Origin: an uncultured Enterobacterales bacterium | GTDB lineage: Bacteria > Pseudomonadota > Gammaproteobacteria > Enterobacterales > Enterobacteriaceae | Direction of reading: 5' to 3' | Assembly (NCBI GenBank): GCA_946478305.1 | Contig: CAMLBO010000022.1 | Coordinates: forward strand, 1 to 53,882 | DNA: 53,882 nucleotides | Part shown: positions 29,632 through 38,775 of the stretch, piece by piece | Layout: every line of letters begins with the position of its first letter | How positions within the stretch are numbered: the stretch's first letter is position 1 | Translations under genes and position numbers: made by a program | Notes under the pieces: generated by a model | What the model saw: the letters and a program-made list of their open reading frames with translations, nothing else | Databases searched by the model: none | Told to the model about the DNA's origin: nothing

Positions 29632-30732
29632 ATGCATACACTTCGAATTATTGTCAGCGTGTTGACCGTTATCATGACGTTGCTGACGCTGTTACCCTTG
29701 TCGAAAAATCAGCGCTGGTGGGTGCGGGTGTGGGATTTCCCTCGGCTGCAAATGGCAACGCTGTCCCTGCTGTTCCTGCTGACTGAGCTGTGGATCTTGC
29801 CTGCCGGAGGGGCGCTCACCACGCTGATCGTGCTGCTGTCGCTGGCCTGCATGGTATATCAGGCTTGGTGGATTTTGCCTTATACCCCTCTCTATCCGGT
29901 ACAGGTAAAAAAGACTATTCCCAACGGTCATCCGCGGCTGAAAATAATTAACTGCAACGTACTGATGACTAACCGTAAATCAGCCCGCCTGCTGGACATT
30001 GTGAAAGAACACCGGCCGGATATTCTCGTTCTGCTCGAAACCGATCAGTGGTGGGAAGATCAGATGGCAGCCCTCGACGTGGATTATCCGCACAGCCTGA
30101 AATGCCCACTCGACAATTTATATGGCATGCACGTTTACTCGCGCCTGCCGATCTTTAACGGCAAAATTCAGTTTCTGGTAGCCGAGGGCATTCCGTCGAT
30201 GCACTTTCGCGTCGAACTGACTTCGGGTGATCACGTGGTTCTGCACTGTCTGCATCCGATGCCGCCGAGTCCGACTGAAGATGATGAATCGACCAATCGC
30301 GATGGCGAGCTGGTAGCCGTGGGTCACACGGCCGCGCGTGCTACTTATCCGACCATTGTGACTGGCGATTTGAATGACGTGGCCTGGTCACGCACCACGC
30401 GGCTGTTTATGAAAATCAGTGGTCTGCTCGATCCGCGCCGTGGCCGCGGTATGTACAACACGTTCCATGCCAGTTATCCCTTCCTGCGCTGGCCGCTGGA
30501 TCATGTATTCCACAGCAAAGAATTCACCCTGATTGACCTGCAACGCCTGCCACCTATGGGCTCAGACCATTTCCCGATCATGGTGGAACTGGCACTTACC
30601 CCTCAGGAAGGCAGCACGCAGGAGACGCTGGAAATTGACAGCGAAGATATTGAGGAAGCCGAGGAAAAGCTGGCAAATGCGGGGGTGAAAATTAACGATG
30701 TCCATCGGGCGGAACTGGCCACATGGGGCTAA
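29632..30732 (+). CDS. Membrane-anchored endonuclease/exonuclease/phosphatase (EEP) family protein
   Basis: 366 residues with three N-terminal hydrophobic segments (about 5-20, 38-55 and 60-82) and a C-terminal EEP hydrolase domain. Visible EEP motifs are IINCNVLMTNR, LVLLETDQWW (catalytic Glu), HCLHPMPPSP, TGDLNDVAWS and GSDHFPIMVEL (catalytic Asp-His). The substrate (DNA, phospholipid or other) cannot be told. It begins five bases after scrR but has no evident link to sucrose use. The C-terminal tail is acidic. Confidence 0.82.
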   Translation: MHTLRIIVSVLTVIMTLLTLLPLSKNQRWWVRVWDFPRLQMATLSLLFLLTELWILPAGGALTTLIVLLSLACMVYQAWWILPYTPLYPVQVKKTIPNGHPRLKIINCNVLMTNRKSARLLDIVKEHRPDILVLLETDQWWEDQMAALDVDYPHSLKCPLDNLYGMHVYSRLPIFNGKIQFLVAEGIPSMHFRVELTSGDHVVLHCLHPMPPSPTEDDESTNRDGELVAVGHTAARATYPTIVTGDLNDVAWSRTTRLFMKISGLLDPRRGRGMYNTFHASYPFLRWPLDHVFHSKEFTLIDLQRLPPMGSDHFPIMVELALTPQEGSTQETLEIDSEDIEEAEEKLANAGVKINDVHRAELATWG

Positions 30733-30815
30733 ACCTTCGTGCGGACAGGACTTACCGACAGTTCTCTGTTTGCCAAAGTGAAGTTTTAAGAGTGCATTAA
30801 ACCTGTACAGTTTAT

Positions 30816-31061
30816 ATGTACTCAAAAACTCAAAAACTCATGAAAGAATTCAACTACACAGACGCCCGACAAAACTTAGCTGATGTCATTCAGCTGGCCG
30901 TAGACGGTGAGCCGATCACGATTACCCGTCGGGGTAAGGCGCCAGCTGTTATCATCAGTGCGGACGAGTACGAGGCATTTATTAAACACAAGCTGGATCG
31001 TGAATTTGAAGAGATGATGGGAATTCACGGTGAAGCTATTCGCGCACTGGCAGATAGATGA
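30816..31061 (+). CDS. Phd/YefM-family antitoxin
   Basis: 81-residue antitoxin of the Phd type: N-terminal DNA-binding fold FNYTDARQNLADVIQLAVD, then ITRRGKAPAVIISADEYEAF, and a charged helical C-terminus that binds the toxin. An in-frame internal ATG at 30840 could also serve. The stop overlaps a doc toxin start by ATGA (31058-31061). The antitoxin is intact while the toxin is broken. Confidence 0.85.
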   Translation: MYSKTQKLMKEFNYTDARQNLADVIQLAVDGEPITITRRGKAPAVIISADEYEAFIKHKLDREFEEMMGIHGEAIRALADR

Positions 31062-31439
31062 ATGGATTAAAATTTATTTCCGCTGAGGAAATAATGGACC
31101 TTCACGACAAAATTTTGACGGTGACCCTGGCCTGCAAGGTTTATCTGATCCGGGAAGGGTAGAGGCGATGATCTCCCGGGTGATCAATTTACATGAATAT
31201 GAAAGTATCAATGATGTAATCACCTTGGGGGCGGCGCATCTGATTGCTGTCGCCAGAGGGCAGTATATACCGACGGCACTAAGCGTACAGCCCTGATGGC
31301 TGCGCTGATTTTCCTTAAGCGTAATGGTGTGCAACTGGCGAAAAGTGACTCTCTGATAGAGCTGACGGTTGATTGCGCCGCAGATGTGATTAACTTACCC
31401 GATGCTGCAGAGAGGCTCGGATTACTGGTCCGTCATTAA
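31058..31439 (+). pseudogene. Doc-like toxin (Fic fold), disrupted by two single-base deletions
   Basis: The start ATG overlaps the antitoxin stop. Frame 1 reads MNGLKFISAEEIMDLHDKI. The frame then breaks near 31120 (an expected CCCC is CCC) and continues as PGLQGLSDPGRVEAMISRV. It breaks again near 31263 and continues as YTDGTKRTALMAALIFLKRNG, ending in LLVRH at 31439. The two breaks, each losing one base, move the frame from 2 to 0 as computed from positions. The Fic-like DGTKRTA core is present but cannot be reached in one frame. It looks like a decayed Phd-Doc pair. Confidence 0.85.
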
Positions 31440-31444
31440 AATAA

Positions 31445-31469
31445 AAACCCGCTTGCGCGGGTTTTTTTA
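31445..31469. terminator. Bidirectional terminator between doc remnant and betT
   Basis: AAACCCGC-TTGC-GCGGGTTT is a perfect 8-bp stem with a seven-T run on the plus strand and an A-run on the other side. Confidence 0.9.
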
Positions 31470-31482
31470 TGCCTGTGTAGTC

Positions 31483-33531
31483 TTACTCGGGAAACGTCAG
31501 CGTATTGCCTGGTGCCTCACGGTTAAGGTGCAGGAAGTTCAGGTGACGCTCGTACTGATCGAGAATGTCGTTGATCACTTGATGCTTGGTGAAGTCCATC
31601 AAATCGTTACCCTGTGTGCCTTCCAGCAGAAAGGTCTCCAGACGATAATAATGTGATTTACCCGAACGCGCGCGGTAGGTAAAGCCCGGCACCGCGTAAC
31701 GCACCGGCCAGATCTGGTAGACGAAATTCTGCTCTTCGCCGAGAGCCACAATCAGCTCCAGATGATTTATTTTCTCGTCTTCTGCCGGTTCATGTTCGTT
31801 GAACTCCACTTTGGCACCGCGCAGTTTCAACTCCTGTGCGACATCAAGCATTGCCGGGCGGCACACCAGATCCATCATGCGTTGAGTATGCGTGGTGCCA
31901 GGGTAGTTCATGACCCGAGACAGACGCTGCTTCCAGTTCAGCACTCCGTCACCGCCAGCCGCGGGCATGGGGGCCAGCGACTGTAACGTACTGGCGCGGC
32001 GGAAATCTTCCAGACGCAGTGATTTATACAATCCGGCCATGATGAAGAAAATCACGAAACTGAACGGCAGCCCCATGATCACCGTGGCGTTTTGCAGCGC
32101 CGATACCCCATCGGTCATCAGCATACCGAGTGTCAGAACCCCGATAGTGATCGACCAGAAAATACGCAGCCAGTTTGGTGCGTCGTTATTAATATCCGCC
32201 AGTTTTGAGGTGAAGTTACCCAGCACCAGTGAACCGGAATCTGCTGAAGTCACGTAAAACAGCAGGCCGGTGATGGTGGCGACCGAAGCACTCAGCGTAA
32301 AGCCGGGATACTGCGCCAGCAGGCTGTAAACCCCGCGTTCCGGGTGGGCAATCACTTCGTTGGCAAAATCGAGGTTGCCGTGAATGATCTGGTACAGCGC
32401 GCTGTTACCGAAAATCGACAACCACAGCAGGGTAAAGACGAACGGAATGATCAGCGTACCTAACACGAACTGACGGATAGTGCGCCCGCGTGAAATACGC
32501 GCCAGGAACAGGCCAACAAACGGCGACCATGCCACCCACCATGCCCAGAAGAACAGGGTCCAGCTGTTCATCCATTGGGTCGGTCTGTCAAAAGCAAAGG
32601 TGTTGAGCGTCATGCCCATAAAGCGGTTGATGTAATCGCCAATGTTCAGCACCAGCGCATTGAGCAGGAACTCGGTATTGCCAAAAAACAGCAAGAACAA
32701 GATCAGCCCCAAGGCCAGCAGTACGTTCAGTTCAGACAGAATACGGATGCCTTTATTCACCCCGGAAGTCACCGAGACTGTCGCCATGACCACGGAAAGC
32801 AGAATCAGAGACGCCTGTACCGTCAGGTTTTCCGGGATCTGGAACAGCACTTTCAGCCCGTAGTTGAGCTGTACTACCCCAATGCCGAGCGTGGTGGCGA
32901 TGCCAAAAATAGTCCCAACGACGGCAGCAATATCTACGCTGTGGCCAATAGGGCCGTTAATGCGTTTGCCAAAAATCGGATAGAGGGCAGAACGGATGGT
33001 CAGCGGCAGGTTATAACGGTAGCTGAAGTAGGCGAGCGCAATGCCCATCAGGGCGTACATCGCCCAGCCGGTCAGGCCGTAGTGGAACAGTGTCCAGGTC
33101 ATCGCCTGGCGGCCAGCTTCCAGCGTCTGGCCCTGGCCTTCAGGGGGCAGCATATATTGTGTCACCGGCTCGGCGACGGAGAAGAACATCAAATCGATGC
33201 CAATCCCGGCGGCGAATAACATCGCAGCCCAGCTCATCATGCTGAATTCGGGTTTGGATTGTTCAGGGCCGAGTTTGATCGAACCGAAGCGCGAACAGGC
33301 AATGAACACTACAAACACGATGTACAGCGTAGCAGCCAGCATGTAATACCAGCCAAAAGTTGCAGACACCCAGTTAAGCGATCGGCTGAGCCATTTCCCC
33401 GACAATTCGGTGTAGAAAATAGACATCAGCGTGAACGCCAGAATTAACCCCGCAGAGGTGAAAAACACCACCTTATTGAGTTCGTCACGTGGTTTATCGG
33501 ACAGTTTGTCAGTCTTATCGACAGCAGCCAT
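31483..33531 (-). CDS. betT: Choline transporter BetT (BCCT family)
   Basis: Proton-coupled high-affinity choline symporter, 682 residues from the ATG at 33531 (E. coli BetT 677). The twelve-helix BCCT core includes the GIGIDLMFFSVAEPV segment and the family motif MNSWTLFFWAWWVAWSPFVG. A long hydrophilic C-terminal domain from about 505 onward is the osmosensing part of BetT-type carriers. It is divergent from betIBA, the E. coli arrangement. A longer start at 33573 has no support. Confidence 0.95.
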   Translation of the reverse strand: MAAVDKTDKLSDKPRDELNKVVFFTSAGLILAFTLMSIFYTELSGKWLSRSLNWVSATFGWYYMLAATLYIVFVVFIACSRFGSIKLGPEQSKPEFSMMSWAAMLFAAGIGIDLMFFSVAEPVTQYMLPPEGQGQTLEAGRQAMTWTLFHYGLTGWAMYALMGIALAYFSYRYNLPLTIRSALYPIFGKRINGPIGHSVDIAAVVGTIFGIATTLGIGVVQLNYGLKVLFQIPENLTVQASLILLSVVMATVSVTSGVNKGIRILSELNVLLALGLILFLLFFGNTEFLLNALVLNIGDYINRFMGMTLNTFAFDRPTQWMNSWTLFFWAWWVAWSPFVGLFLARISRGRTIRQFVLGTLIIPFVFTLLWLSIFGNSALYQIIHGNLDFANEVIAHPERGVYSLLAQYPGFTLSASVATITGLLFYVTSADSGSLVLGNFTSKLADINNDAPNWLRIFWSITIGVLTLGMLMTDGVSALQNATVIMGLPFSFVIFFIMAGLYKSLRLEDFRRASTLQSLAPMPAAGGDGVLNWKQRLSRVMNYPGTTHTQRMMDLVCRPAMLDVAQELKLRGAKVEFNEHEPAEDEKINHLELIVALGEEQNFVYQIWPVRYAVPGFTYRARSGKSHYYRLETFLLEGTQGNDLMDFTKHQVINDILDQYERHLNFLHLNREAPGNTLTFPE

Positions 33532-33637
33532 CGTATCCCCTGTTATATGAATAATTAACTTATTTTCAATCAATTAGAGCCAATGCAAATGCAATTGGCA
33601 TACAAATTACTAACGTATTGGTAATAAAATATATGCA

Positions 33638-33663
33638 TTTTTGATTGAACGTTCAATCAAAAA
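33638..33663. promoter_or_regulatory. BetI operator (26-bp perfect palindrome)
   Basis: The sequence is fully symmetric about 33650/33651, with the core TTGATTGAAC-GTTCAATCAA. It lies between the divergent betT and betI starts and resembles the known BetI-bound sites in other bacteria. TetR-type BetI represses bet genes in the absence of choline. Confidence 0.85.
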
Positions 33664-33756
33664 AAAGTTAAATAGAGTCAGCAACAAGGTTAAGAACGTC
33701 CGAAATCATGGTTAAAAAATGGTATTCGGAAGACCTCTTTTTCAGGAGTCGGACCC

Positions 33757-34356
33757 ATGCCCAAAGTAGGAATGCAGCCCATCAGACGGCAGCAATTGAT
33801 TGAGGCAACCCTGGCGGCAGTCAACGAAGTGGGGATGCATGAAGCCTCCATTTCTCAGATTGCCCGCCGCGCTGGCGTCTCCAACGGCATCATCAGTCAC
33901 TACTTTCGTGACAAGAATGGTCTGCTGGAAGCCACCATGCGTTATTTGCTCAGTCATCTGGGGGAGGGGGTTCAGGAGCGTTTATCACGGCTGAACGACA
34001 ACGCCCCGACGGCGCGGTTACATGCCATCGCCGAAGCGAATTTCGACGACAGTCAGACCAACAGCGCGGCGATGAAAACCTGGCTGGCCTTCTGGGCCAG
34101 CAGCATGCATCACCCGCAACTGCACCGTTTGCAGCAGGTGAATAGCCGCCGGCTCTATTCAAATTTATGTTCTGAGTTCAGGCAGTTTCTGCCAAAGGAA
34201 GCGGCGCGTTTAGCCGCTCAGGGCATGGCCGGACTGATTGACGGCCTGTGGTTACGGGCTGCGCTCAGCGGCAAAGCTTTTAATCGCGATGAGGCGTTAC
34301 AAATAACTTATCGCTTTATTGAGTCACAAATTTCGCAGTCCCGCCCGACTGCCTGA
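33757..34356 (+). CDS. betI: Choline-responsive repressor BetI (TetR family)
   Basis: 199-residue TetR-family regulator with the N-terminal HTH ([19 protein letters not shown], about 28-46) and the C-terminal choline-binding domain. The first codons read [19 protein letters not shown], as in other BetI proteins. The palindrome at 33638-33663 is its predicted operator. betB follows after 32 bases. Confidence 0.95.
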   Translation: MPKVGMQPIRRQQLIEATLAAVNEVGMHEASISQIARRAGVSNGIISHYFRDKNGLLEATMRYLLSHLGEGVQERLSRLNDNAPTARLHAIAEANFDDSQTNSAAMKTWLAFWASSMHHPQLHRLQQVNSRRLYSNLCSEFRQFLPKEAARLAAQGMAGLIDGLWLRAALSGKAFNRDEALQITYRFIESQISQSRPTA

Positions 34357-34388
34357 ATTCAGACGCACCGACCGAGGAGAACACCATA

Positions 34389-35861
34389 ATGTCACGCTAC
34401 GGCACCCAAAAACTGTATATCGATGGACGCTATCAGGAAAGCACCGGCAACGAGACGTTTGATGCCATCAATCCGGCCAATGGTGAAGTGATTGCCACGC
34501 TGCAAAGCGCTACCGCCGAAGATGTTGATTTAGCCGTCAGCGCTGCACGCCAGGGGCAGAAAGTCTGGGCGGCAATGACCGCCATGCAGCGTTCGCGCAT
34601 TTTGCGCCGCGCGGTAGATATTCTGCGTGAACGCAACGACGAACTGGCCGCCATAGAAACGGCTGATACCGGTAAACCCCTGTCCGAAACAACGGCGGTA
34701 GATATCGTCACCGGCGCAGACGTACTGGAGTATTACGCGGGGCTGATTCCGGCTCTCGAAGGCCAGCAAATTCCGCTGCGCGACTCGGCGTTTGTCTACA
34801 CCCGCCGCGAACCGCTCGGCGTGGTAGCCGGTATTGGCGCCTGGAACTACCCGATTCAGATTGCCCTGTGGAAATCCGCCCCCGCGTTGGCCGCAGGCAA
34901 TGCGATGATCTTCAAACCGAGCGAAGTCACTTCACTGACTGCGCTGAAATTGGCCGAAATTTACACCGAAGCCGGCGTGCCGGATGGTGTCTTCAGCGTA
35001 GTCACTGGCAGCGGTGCCAGTGTCGGGCAGGCGCTGACAGACCACCCGCACATTGCCAAAATCTCCTTCACCGGCGGTGTCACTACCGGTAAGAAAGTGA
35101 TGGCCAGCGCGTCAGCCTCGACGTTGAAAGAGGTCACGATGGAGCTTGGCGGTAAATCTCCTCTGATTATCTTCCCGGACGCCAATCTCGATAAAGCGGC
35201 TGACATTGCCATGATGGCCAACTTCTACAGCTCCGGCCAGGTCTGTACCAACGGTACCCGCGTATTCGTGCCTGCCGCATTCAAGGCTGAGTTTGAAACC
35301 AAAATTCTTGAACGCGTGCAGCGCATCCGTCTGGGTGATCCGACGGACGAGAACGTCAACTTCGGTCCGTTGGTGAGCTTCGCGCACATGGAATCCGTGC
35401 TGCGTTATATCGAAATCGGAAAAGGCGAAGGTGCGCGCCTGCTGGCCGGCGGTGATCGCATTATTGTCGGCGACTTTGCCAAAGGCGCTTATGTTGCACC
35501 GACGGTCTTCACCGACTGCCGCGATGATATGACCCTCGTGCGCGAAGAGATCTTCGGGCCTGTGATGAGCATTCTGACTTACGAAAGTGAAGACGAAGTT
35601 GTGCGCCGCGCCAACAACACCGAATACGGTCTGGCCGCCGGGCTGGTGACGCAAGATCTGAATACCGCGCACCGCGTGATCCACCAGCTGGAAGCGGGGA
35701 TTTGCTGGATCAACACCTGGGGTGAATCTGACGCCGCCATGCCGGTTGGCGGCTATAAGCACTCCGGCGTTGGCCGCGAGAACGGTATCAGCACCCTCGA
35801 GCACTACACACAAGTTAAATCCGTGCAGGTTGAGCTGGGCGAATTCAGTTCGGTCTTTTAA
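34389..35861 (+). CDS. betB: Betaine aldehyde dehydrogenase BetB
   Basis: NAD(P)-dependent aldehyde dehydrogenase of 490 residues, the same length as E. coli BetB, making glycine betaine. The catalytic Cys lies in [12 protein letters not shown] and the general-base Glu in MELGGKSP. The cofactor loop [11 protein letters not shown] and the substrate-pocket [12 protein letters not shown] are intact. It lies between betI and betA with a ribosome site GAGGAGA. Confidence 0.97.
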   Translation: MSRYGTQKLYIDGRYQESTGNETFDAINPANGEVIATLQSATAEDVDLAVSAARQGQKVWAAMTAMQRSRILRRAVDILRERNDELAAIETADTGKPLSETTAVDIVTGADVLEYYAGLIPALEGQQIPLRDSAFVYTRREPLGVVAGIGAWNYPIQIALWKSAPALAAGNAMIFKPSEVTSLTALKLAEIYTEAGVPDGVFSVVTGSGASVGQALTDHPHIAKISFTGGVTTGKKVMASASASTLKEVTMELGGKSPLIIFPDANLDKAADIAMMANFYSSGQVCTNGTRVFVPAAFKAEFETKILERVQRIRLGDPTDENVNFGPLVSFAHMESVLRYIEIGKGEGARLLAGGDRIIVGDFAKGAYVAPTVFTDCRDDMTLVREEIFGPVMSILTYESEDEVVRRANNTEYGLAAGLVTQDLNTAHRVIHQLEAGICWINTWGESDAAMPVGGYKHSGVGRENGISTLEHYTQVKSVQVELGEFSSVF

Positions 35862-35886
35862 TCCGCCTTCCGCATAGGAGAAATCA

Positions 35887-37563
35887 ATGGATTACGATTA
35901 CATCATTATTGGTGCCGGTTCTGCCGGCAACGTATTAGCAACTCGCTTAACCGAAGACAGCAACGTCAGTGTCCTGCTGCTCGAGGCCGGTGGTCCGGAT
36001 TACCGGATGGATTTCCGCACCCAGATGCCAGCGGCACTGGCCTTCCCGTTGCAAGGGAAACGCTATAACTGGGCGTATGAAACCGACCCTGAACCGCACA
36101 TGAATAACCGTCGCATGGAGTGCGGCCGCGGTAAGGGCCTCGGCGGTTCTTCGCTGATTAACGGCATGTGCTACATCCGTGGTAACGCGATGGACTTTGA
36201 CAACTGGGCTACTGCACCGGGTCTGGAAGACTGGAGCTATCTGGACTGCCTGCCTTATTTCCGTAAAGCGGAAACCCGAGACATCGGCCCGAATGATTTC
36301 CACGGCGGTGATGGTCCGGTCAGCGTGGCGACGCCAAAGCAGGGTAATAACCCGCTGTTCCATGCCATGATTGAAGCGGGCGTACAGGCCGGGTATCCGC
36401 GTACCGATGACCTGAATGGCTATCAGCAGGAAGGTTTTGGCCCGATGGACCGTACGGTAACGCCGAAGGGGCGCCGTGCCAGCACTGCCCGTGGCTATCT
36501 GGATCAGGCCAAACCGCGTGCCAACCTGACGATTGTGACCCACGCGTTGACCGACAAAATTCTGTTCGAAGGCAAACGAGCGGTGGGCGTCAGCTATTTT
36601 AAAGGTGACGAATACAACGCGAAAACTGCCAACGCCAAACGCGAAGTTCTGTTGTGCAGCGGCGCGATTGCGTCACCGCAGATTTTACAGCGCTCAGGCG
36701 TTGGCCCGGCTGCCCTGCTCAACGGTTTGGATATTCCCGTGGTGCACGACCTGCCCGGCGTGGGTGAAAACCTGCAGGACCATCTGGAGATGTATCTCCA
36801 GTACAGCTGCACCCAGCCGGTGTCGCTCTATCCGGCATTGCAATGGTTTAATCAGCCGAAAATTGGTGCTGAATGGCTGTTCAATGGTACCGGCGTGGGA
36901 GCCAGCAACCAGTTCGAAGCGGGTGGGTTTATCCGCAGCCGCGAAGAGTTTGCATGGCCGAATATTCAGTATCATTTCCTGCCAGTGGCCATTAATTACA
37001 ACGGCAGCAATGCGGTGAATGAGCACGGATTCCAGGCCCACGTGGGTTCGATGCGTTCGCCAAGCCGTGGCCGCGTACAGGTGAAATCGAAAGATCCACG
37101 CCAGCATCCGAGCATTTTGTTCAACTATATGTCCAGTGAACAGGACTGGCAGGAGTTCCGCGATGCTATCCGCATCACGCGTGAAATCATGGCACAACCG
37201 GCGCTGGACCCGTATCGCGGGCGTGAAATCAGTCCCGGTGCCGATGTGCAGACCGATGAACAGCTAGATGCGTTTATCCGTGAACATGGCGAGACCGCCT
37301 TCCACCCATCCTGTTCGTGCAAGATGGGCAGCGATGAGATGGCCGTCGTTGACGGGCAGGGCCGTGTGCATGGGATGCAGGGTTTGCGTGTTGTCGACGC
37401 CTCGATCATGCCGCAAATTATTACCGGTAACCTGAACGCGACCACCATCATGATCGCGGAAAAAATTGCTGATAAAATTCGCGGGCGTGCACCCTTACCG
37501 AAAAGCACGGCAGACTATTATGTGGCAGGTGACGCACCCGTAAGGAATAACCCTCGTTCTTGA
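35887..37563 (+). CDS. betA: Choline dehydrogenase BetA (GMC oxidoreductase)
   Basis: Membrane-associated FAD enzyme of 558 residues oxidising choline to betaine aldehyde. The FAD dinucleotide fold [15 protein letters not shown] is near residue 7, the GMC signatures are [15 protein letters not shown] and [15 protein letters not shown], and the C-terminal His pair region is HPSCSCKMG. It is the last gene of betIBA, followed by a terminator. Confidence 0.97.
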   Translation: MDYDYIIIGAGSAGNVLATRLTEDSNVSVLLLEAGGPDYRMDFRTQMPAALAFPLQGKRYNWAYETDPEPHMNNRRMECGRGKGLGGSSLINGMCYIRGNAMDFDNWATAPGLEDWSYLDCLPYFRKAETRDIGPNDFHGGDGPVSVATPKQGNNPLFHAMIEAGVQAGYPRTDDLNGYQQEGFGPMDRTVTPKGRRASTARGYLDQAKPRANLTIVTHALTDKILFEGKRAVGVSYFKGDEYNAKTANAKREVLLCSGAIASPQILQRSGVGPAALLNGLDIPVVHDLPGVGENLQDHLEMYLQYSCTQPVSLYPALQWFNQPKIGAEWLFNGTGVGASNQFEAGGFIRSREEFAWPNIQYHFLPVAINYNGSNAVNEHGFQAHVGSMRSPSRGRVQVKSKDPRQHPSILFNYMSSEQDWQEFRDAIRITREIMAQPALDPYRGREISPGADVQTDEQLDAFIREHGETAFHPSCSCKMGSDEMAVVDGQGRVHGMQGLRVVDASIMPQIITGNLNATTIMIAEKIADKIRGRAPLPKSTADYYVAGDAPVRNNPRS

Positions 37564-37654
37564 AGCCGCAGCCAACGCCGCTGCAACTCCAATGGCTTGG
37601 TTATAAAAGTATTTTGTAAGTGATTTTTTTGCCTAAATATAATCAAGGCATGAT

Positions 37655-37688
37655 AAAAGAGATAATCTGCGGATTATCTCTTTTTTTT
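37655..37688 (+). terminator. Terminator after betA
   Basis: A perfect 13-bp stem AAAAGAGATAATC-TGCG-GATTATCTCTTTT is followed by further T (eight or more in total). It ends the bet operon upstream of the acetyltransferase gene. Confidence 0.93.
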
Positions 37689-37730
37689 GGCCACGGTTTC
37701 GCGACCGGTGGGGCACAGGCAGGAACACTT

Positions 37731-38195
37731 ATGACCGATACAAAAAATGACATCGTTTGGCAGGATTTGCACCACAGCAAGCTCAGTGCGACGCAGCTTT
37801 ATGCCATTTTGGCCCTGCGAAGCGAAGTGTTTGTGGTCGAACAAACCTGTGTTTATCAGGATCTGGACGGCCGTGATCTTATTGGTGACAACCGCCATGT
37901 GATTGGCTGGCAAAACGGTGTTCCGGTTGCCTATTTGCGCATCCTTAATCTGGATGGCGAAGTTGCCATTGGCCGGGTGATTATTGCCCCTGCTGCGCGG
38001 GGTTTAAAATTGGGTTACCAGCTGATGGAAAGGGCGCTCACCTCCTGTAAAAAGCACTGGCCCGACGCACCGGTGATCCTTTCCGCGCAGGCGCACTTAC
38101 AGAAGTTCTACGGGAGTTTAGGGTTTGTGGCCTACACGGAGATTTATGATGAAGACGGGATCCCGCATATAAGCATGCGGTTGGAGGCTATTTAA
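37731..38195 (+). CDS. ElaA-type GNAT acetyltransferase
   Basis: 154 residues from the ATG at 37731 (AGGAA before it), matching the roughly 153 residues of ElaA. The N-terminal WQDLHHSKLSATQLYAILALR and VFVVEQTCVYQDLDG stretches are ElaA hallmarks. The acetyl-CoA loop is RVIIAPAARGLKLGYQLM. A longer frame to 37620 runs through the terminator and is rejected. The substrate is unknown. After the stop, the same frame stays open through the repeat region to 38552. Confidence 0.88.
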   Translation: MTDTKNDIVWQDLHHSKLSATQLYAILALRSEVFVVEQTCVYQDLDGRDLIGDNRHVIGWQNGVPVAYLRILNLDGEVAIGRVIIAPAARGLKLGYQLMERALTSCKKHWPDAPVILSAQAHLQKFYGSLGFVAYTEIYDEDGIPHISMRLEAI

Positions 38196-38198
38196 GAT

Positions 38199-38216
38199 CT
38201 TGGGCTGCCGCCCAAG
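38199..38216. repeat. Hairpin unit 1 of the composite region
   Basis: CTTGGGC-TGCC-GCCCAAG, a perfect 7-bp stem four bases after the acetyltransferase stop. No T-run follows. Confidence 0.7.
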
Positions 38217-38233
38217 CCTGCTTTTAAATCTTC

Positions 38234-38269
38234 AAATTCAAATTCAAATTCAAATTCAAATTCAAATTC
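38234..38269. repeat. Tandem hexamer AAATTC, six perfect copies
   Basis: Six uninterrupted copies of AAATTC, preceded by TTC and followed by AAGGTC. In the frame continuing from elaA this encodes Ser-Asn repeats; other frames give Gln-Ile or Asn-Leu. The copy number may vary between strains by slippage. Confidence 0.9.
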
Positions 38270-38275
38270 AAGGTC

Positions 38276-38328
38276 GTGGGCGTCGGCCCACACCGACCAG
38301 GGGGCGGCCAGTCGCCGCCGCCCCCTGG
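38276..38328. repeat. Paired GC-rich hairpins
   Basis: GTGGGC-GTCG-GCCCAC (38276-38291) is followed by a 12-bp stem CCAGGGGGCGGC (38297-38308) with GCCGCCCCCTGG (38317-38328) around an 8-base loop. These are the most stable structures in the region. Confidence 0.75.
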
Positions 38329-38357
38329 ACCCCCGGGCTTTTTCATATGGCTTCCGT

Positions 38358-38552
38358 AGCTGCACAGGTCACAATGGCTGTGTTTCAGATACTGATGTGA
38401 TAGCCGCAAAATCCCGCCGCGTTGCGGTCCCCTTCGTTCGGGTTACAACCCGCGCAAAAAGACGCGCGGTTTTCCACCTCTCCTCCGGCGGCATTTTTGA
38501 ATGCGGCCCAGGCTTTTTTAAAAGACTAAAACAGACCTGGTTTTTAATTTGA
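38358..38552 (+). other. Ash-like open frame, copy 1 (no start codon seen)
   Basis: The frame reads SCTGHNGCVSDTDVIAAKSR and later FHLSSGGIFECGPGFFK before a TGA at 38550. It aligns with copy 2, which reads SCAGHNGRVSGISAIAVKC in the opposite direction. It is open in frame from the elaA-like stop, but no ATG, GTG or TTG was found before the conserved part. From memory it resembles short Enterobacterales proteins labelled Ash family (linked to satellite phage P4). That link is not verified, and the stretch may be a non-coding repeat with a conserved open frame. Confidence 0.4.
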
Positions 38553-38748
38553 TTTTGAATTTAAAAAAAGCTTCGGCCGTGTTCAAAATGTCACCGGCAA
38601 GTCGGTGGAGAGACAACATATTTACCGTTGGCTCGAACCCGCAGCCGGGAATCGCGGAGCGATGACATTTTACGGCTATCGCTGAGATACCTGAAACACG
38701 GCCATTGTGACCAGCGCAGCTGCTGTTTTTAAAAGGCGCGGGAGTCAA
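38518..38748 (-). CDS. Hypothetical ash-like small ORF, copy 2
   Basis: A 76-codon frame starting MTPAPFKNSSCAGHNGRVSG. The conserved core spans about residues 9-62 and matches copy 1 in inverted orientation. The C-terminal tail (FKFKIKLKTRSVLVF) is read from AT-rich spacer DNA between the copies. No clear ribosome site is seen. It may be a relic or spurious ORF on a repeated element rather than a working gene. Confidence 0.35.
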   Translation of the reverse strand: MTPAPFKNSSCAGHNGRVSGISAIAVKCHRSAIPGCGFEPTVNMLSLHRLAGDILNTAEAFFKFKIKLKTRSVLVF

Positions 38749-38775
38749 GAGGGTGCGCGCCTACGCACCCTCTTG
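38746..38775. repeat. 12-bp hairpin flanking ash-like copy 2
   Basis: CAAGAGGGTGCG (38746-38757) and CGCACCCTCTTG (38764-38775) pair perfectly around CGCCTA. Confidence 0.75.

Noticed and set aside
31110-31270. Programmed frameshifting in the Doc toxin
   Set aside because: Two separate single-base losses would be needed and no slippery heptamer with a downstream structure is seen; decay is simpler.
32575-33219. 214-codon ORF opposite betT
   Set aside because: It is an antisense shadow; low-complexity Gln/His-rich product, while betT is clear on the other strand.
37620-37730. Extended start for the ElaA-type acetyltransferase
   Set aside because: The extra codons are the betA terminator hairpin; the ATG at 37731 gives the family length.
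38200-38400. Short ORFs encoding Gln-Ile or Asn-Leu repeats over the hexamer tract
   Set aside because: The peptides follow directly from the AAATTC repeat and hairpins; no ribosome site or conserved domain.
38350-38735. Insertion sequence or MITE with terminal inverted repeats
   Set aside because: The inverted copies are internal and diverged, no transposase is present and no target-site duplication was found around the block. A MITE-like origin is not excluded but is unsupported.
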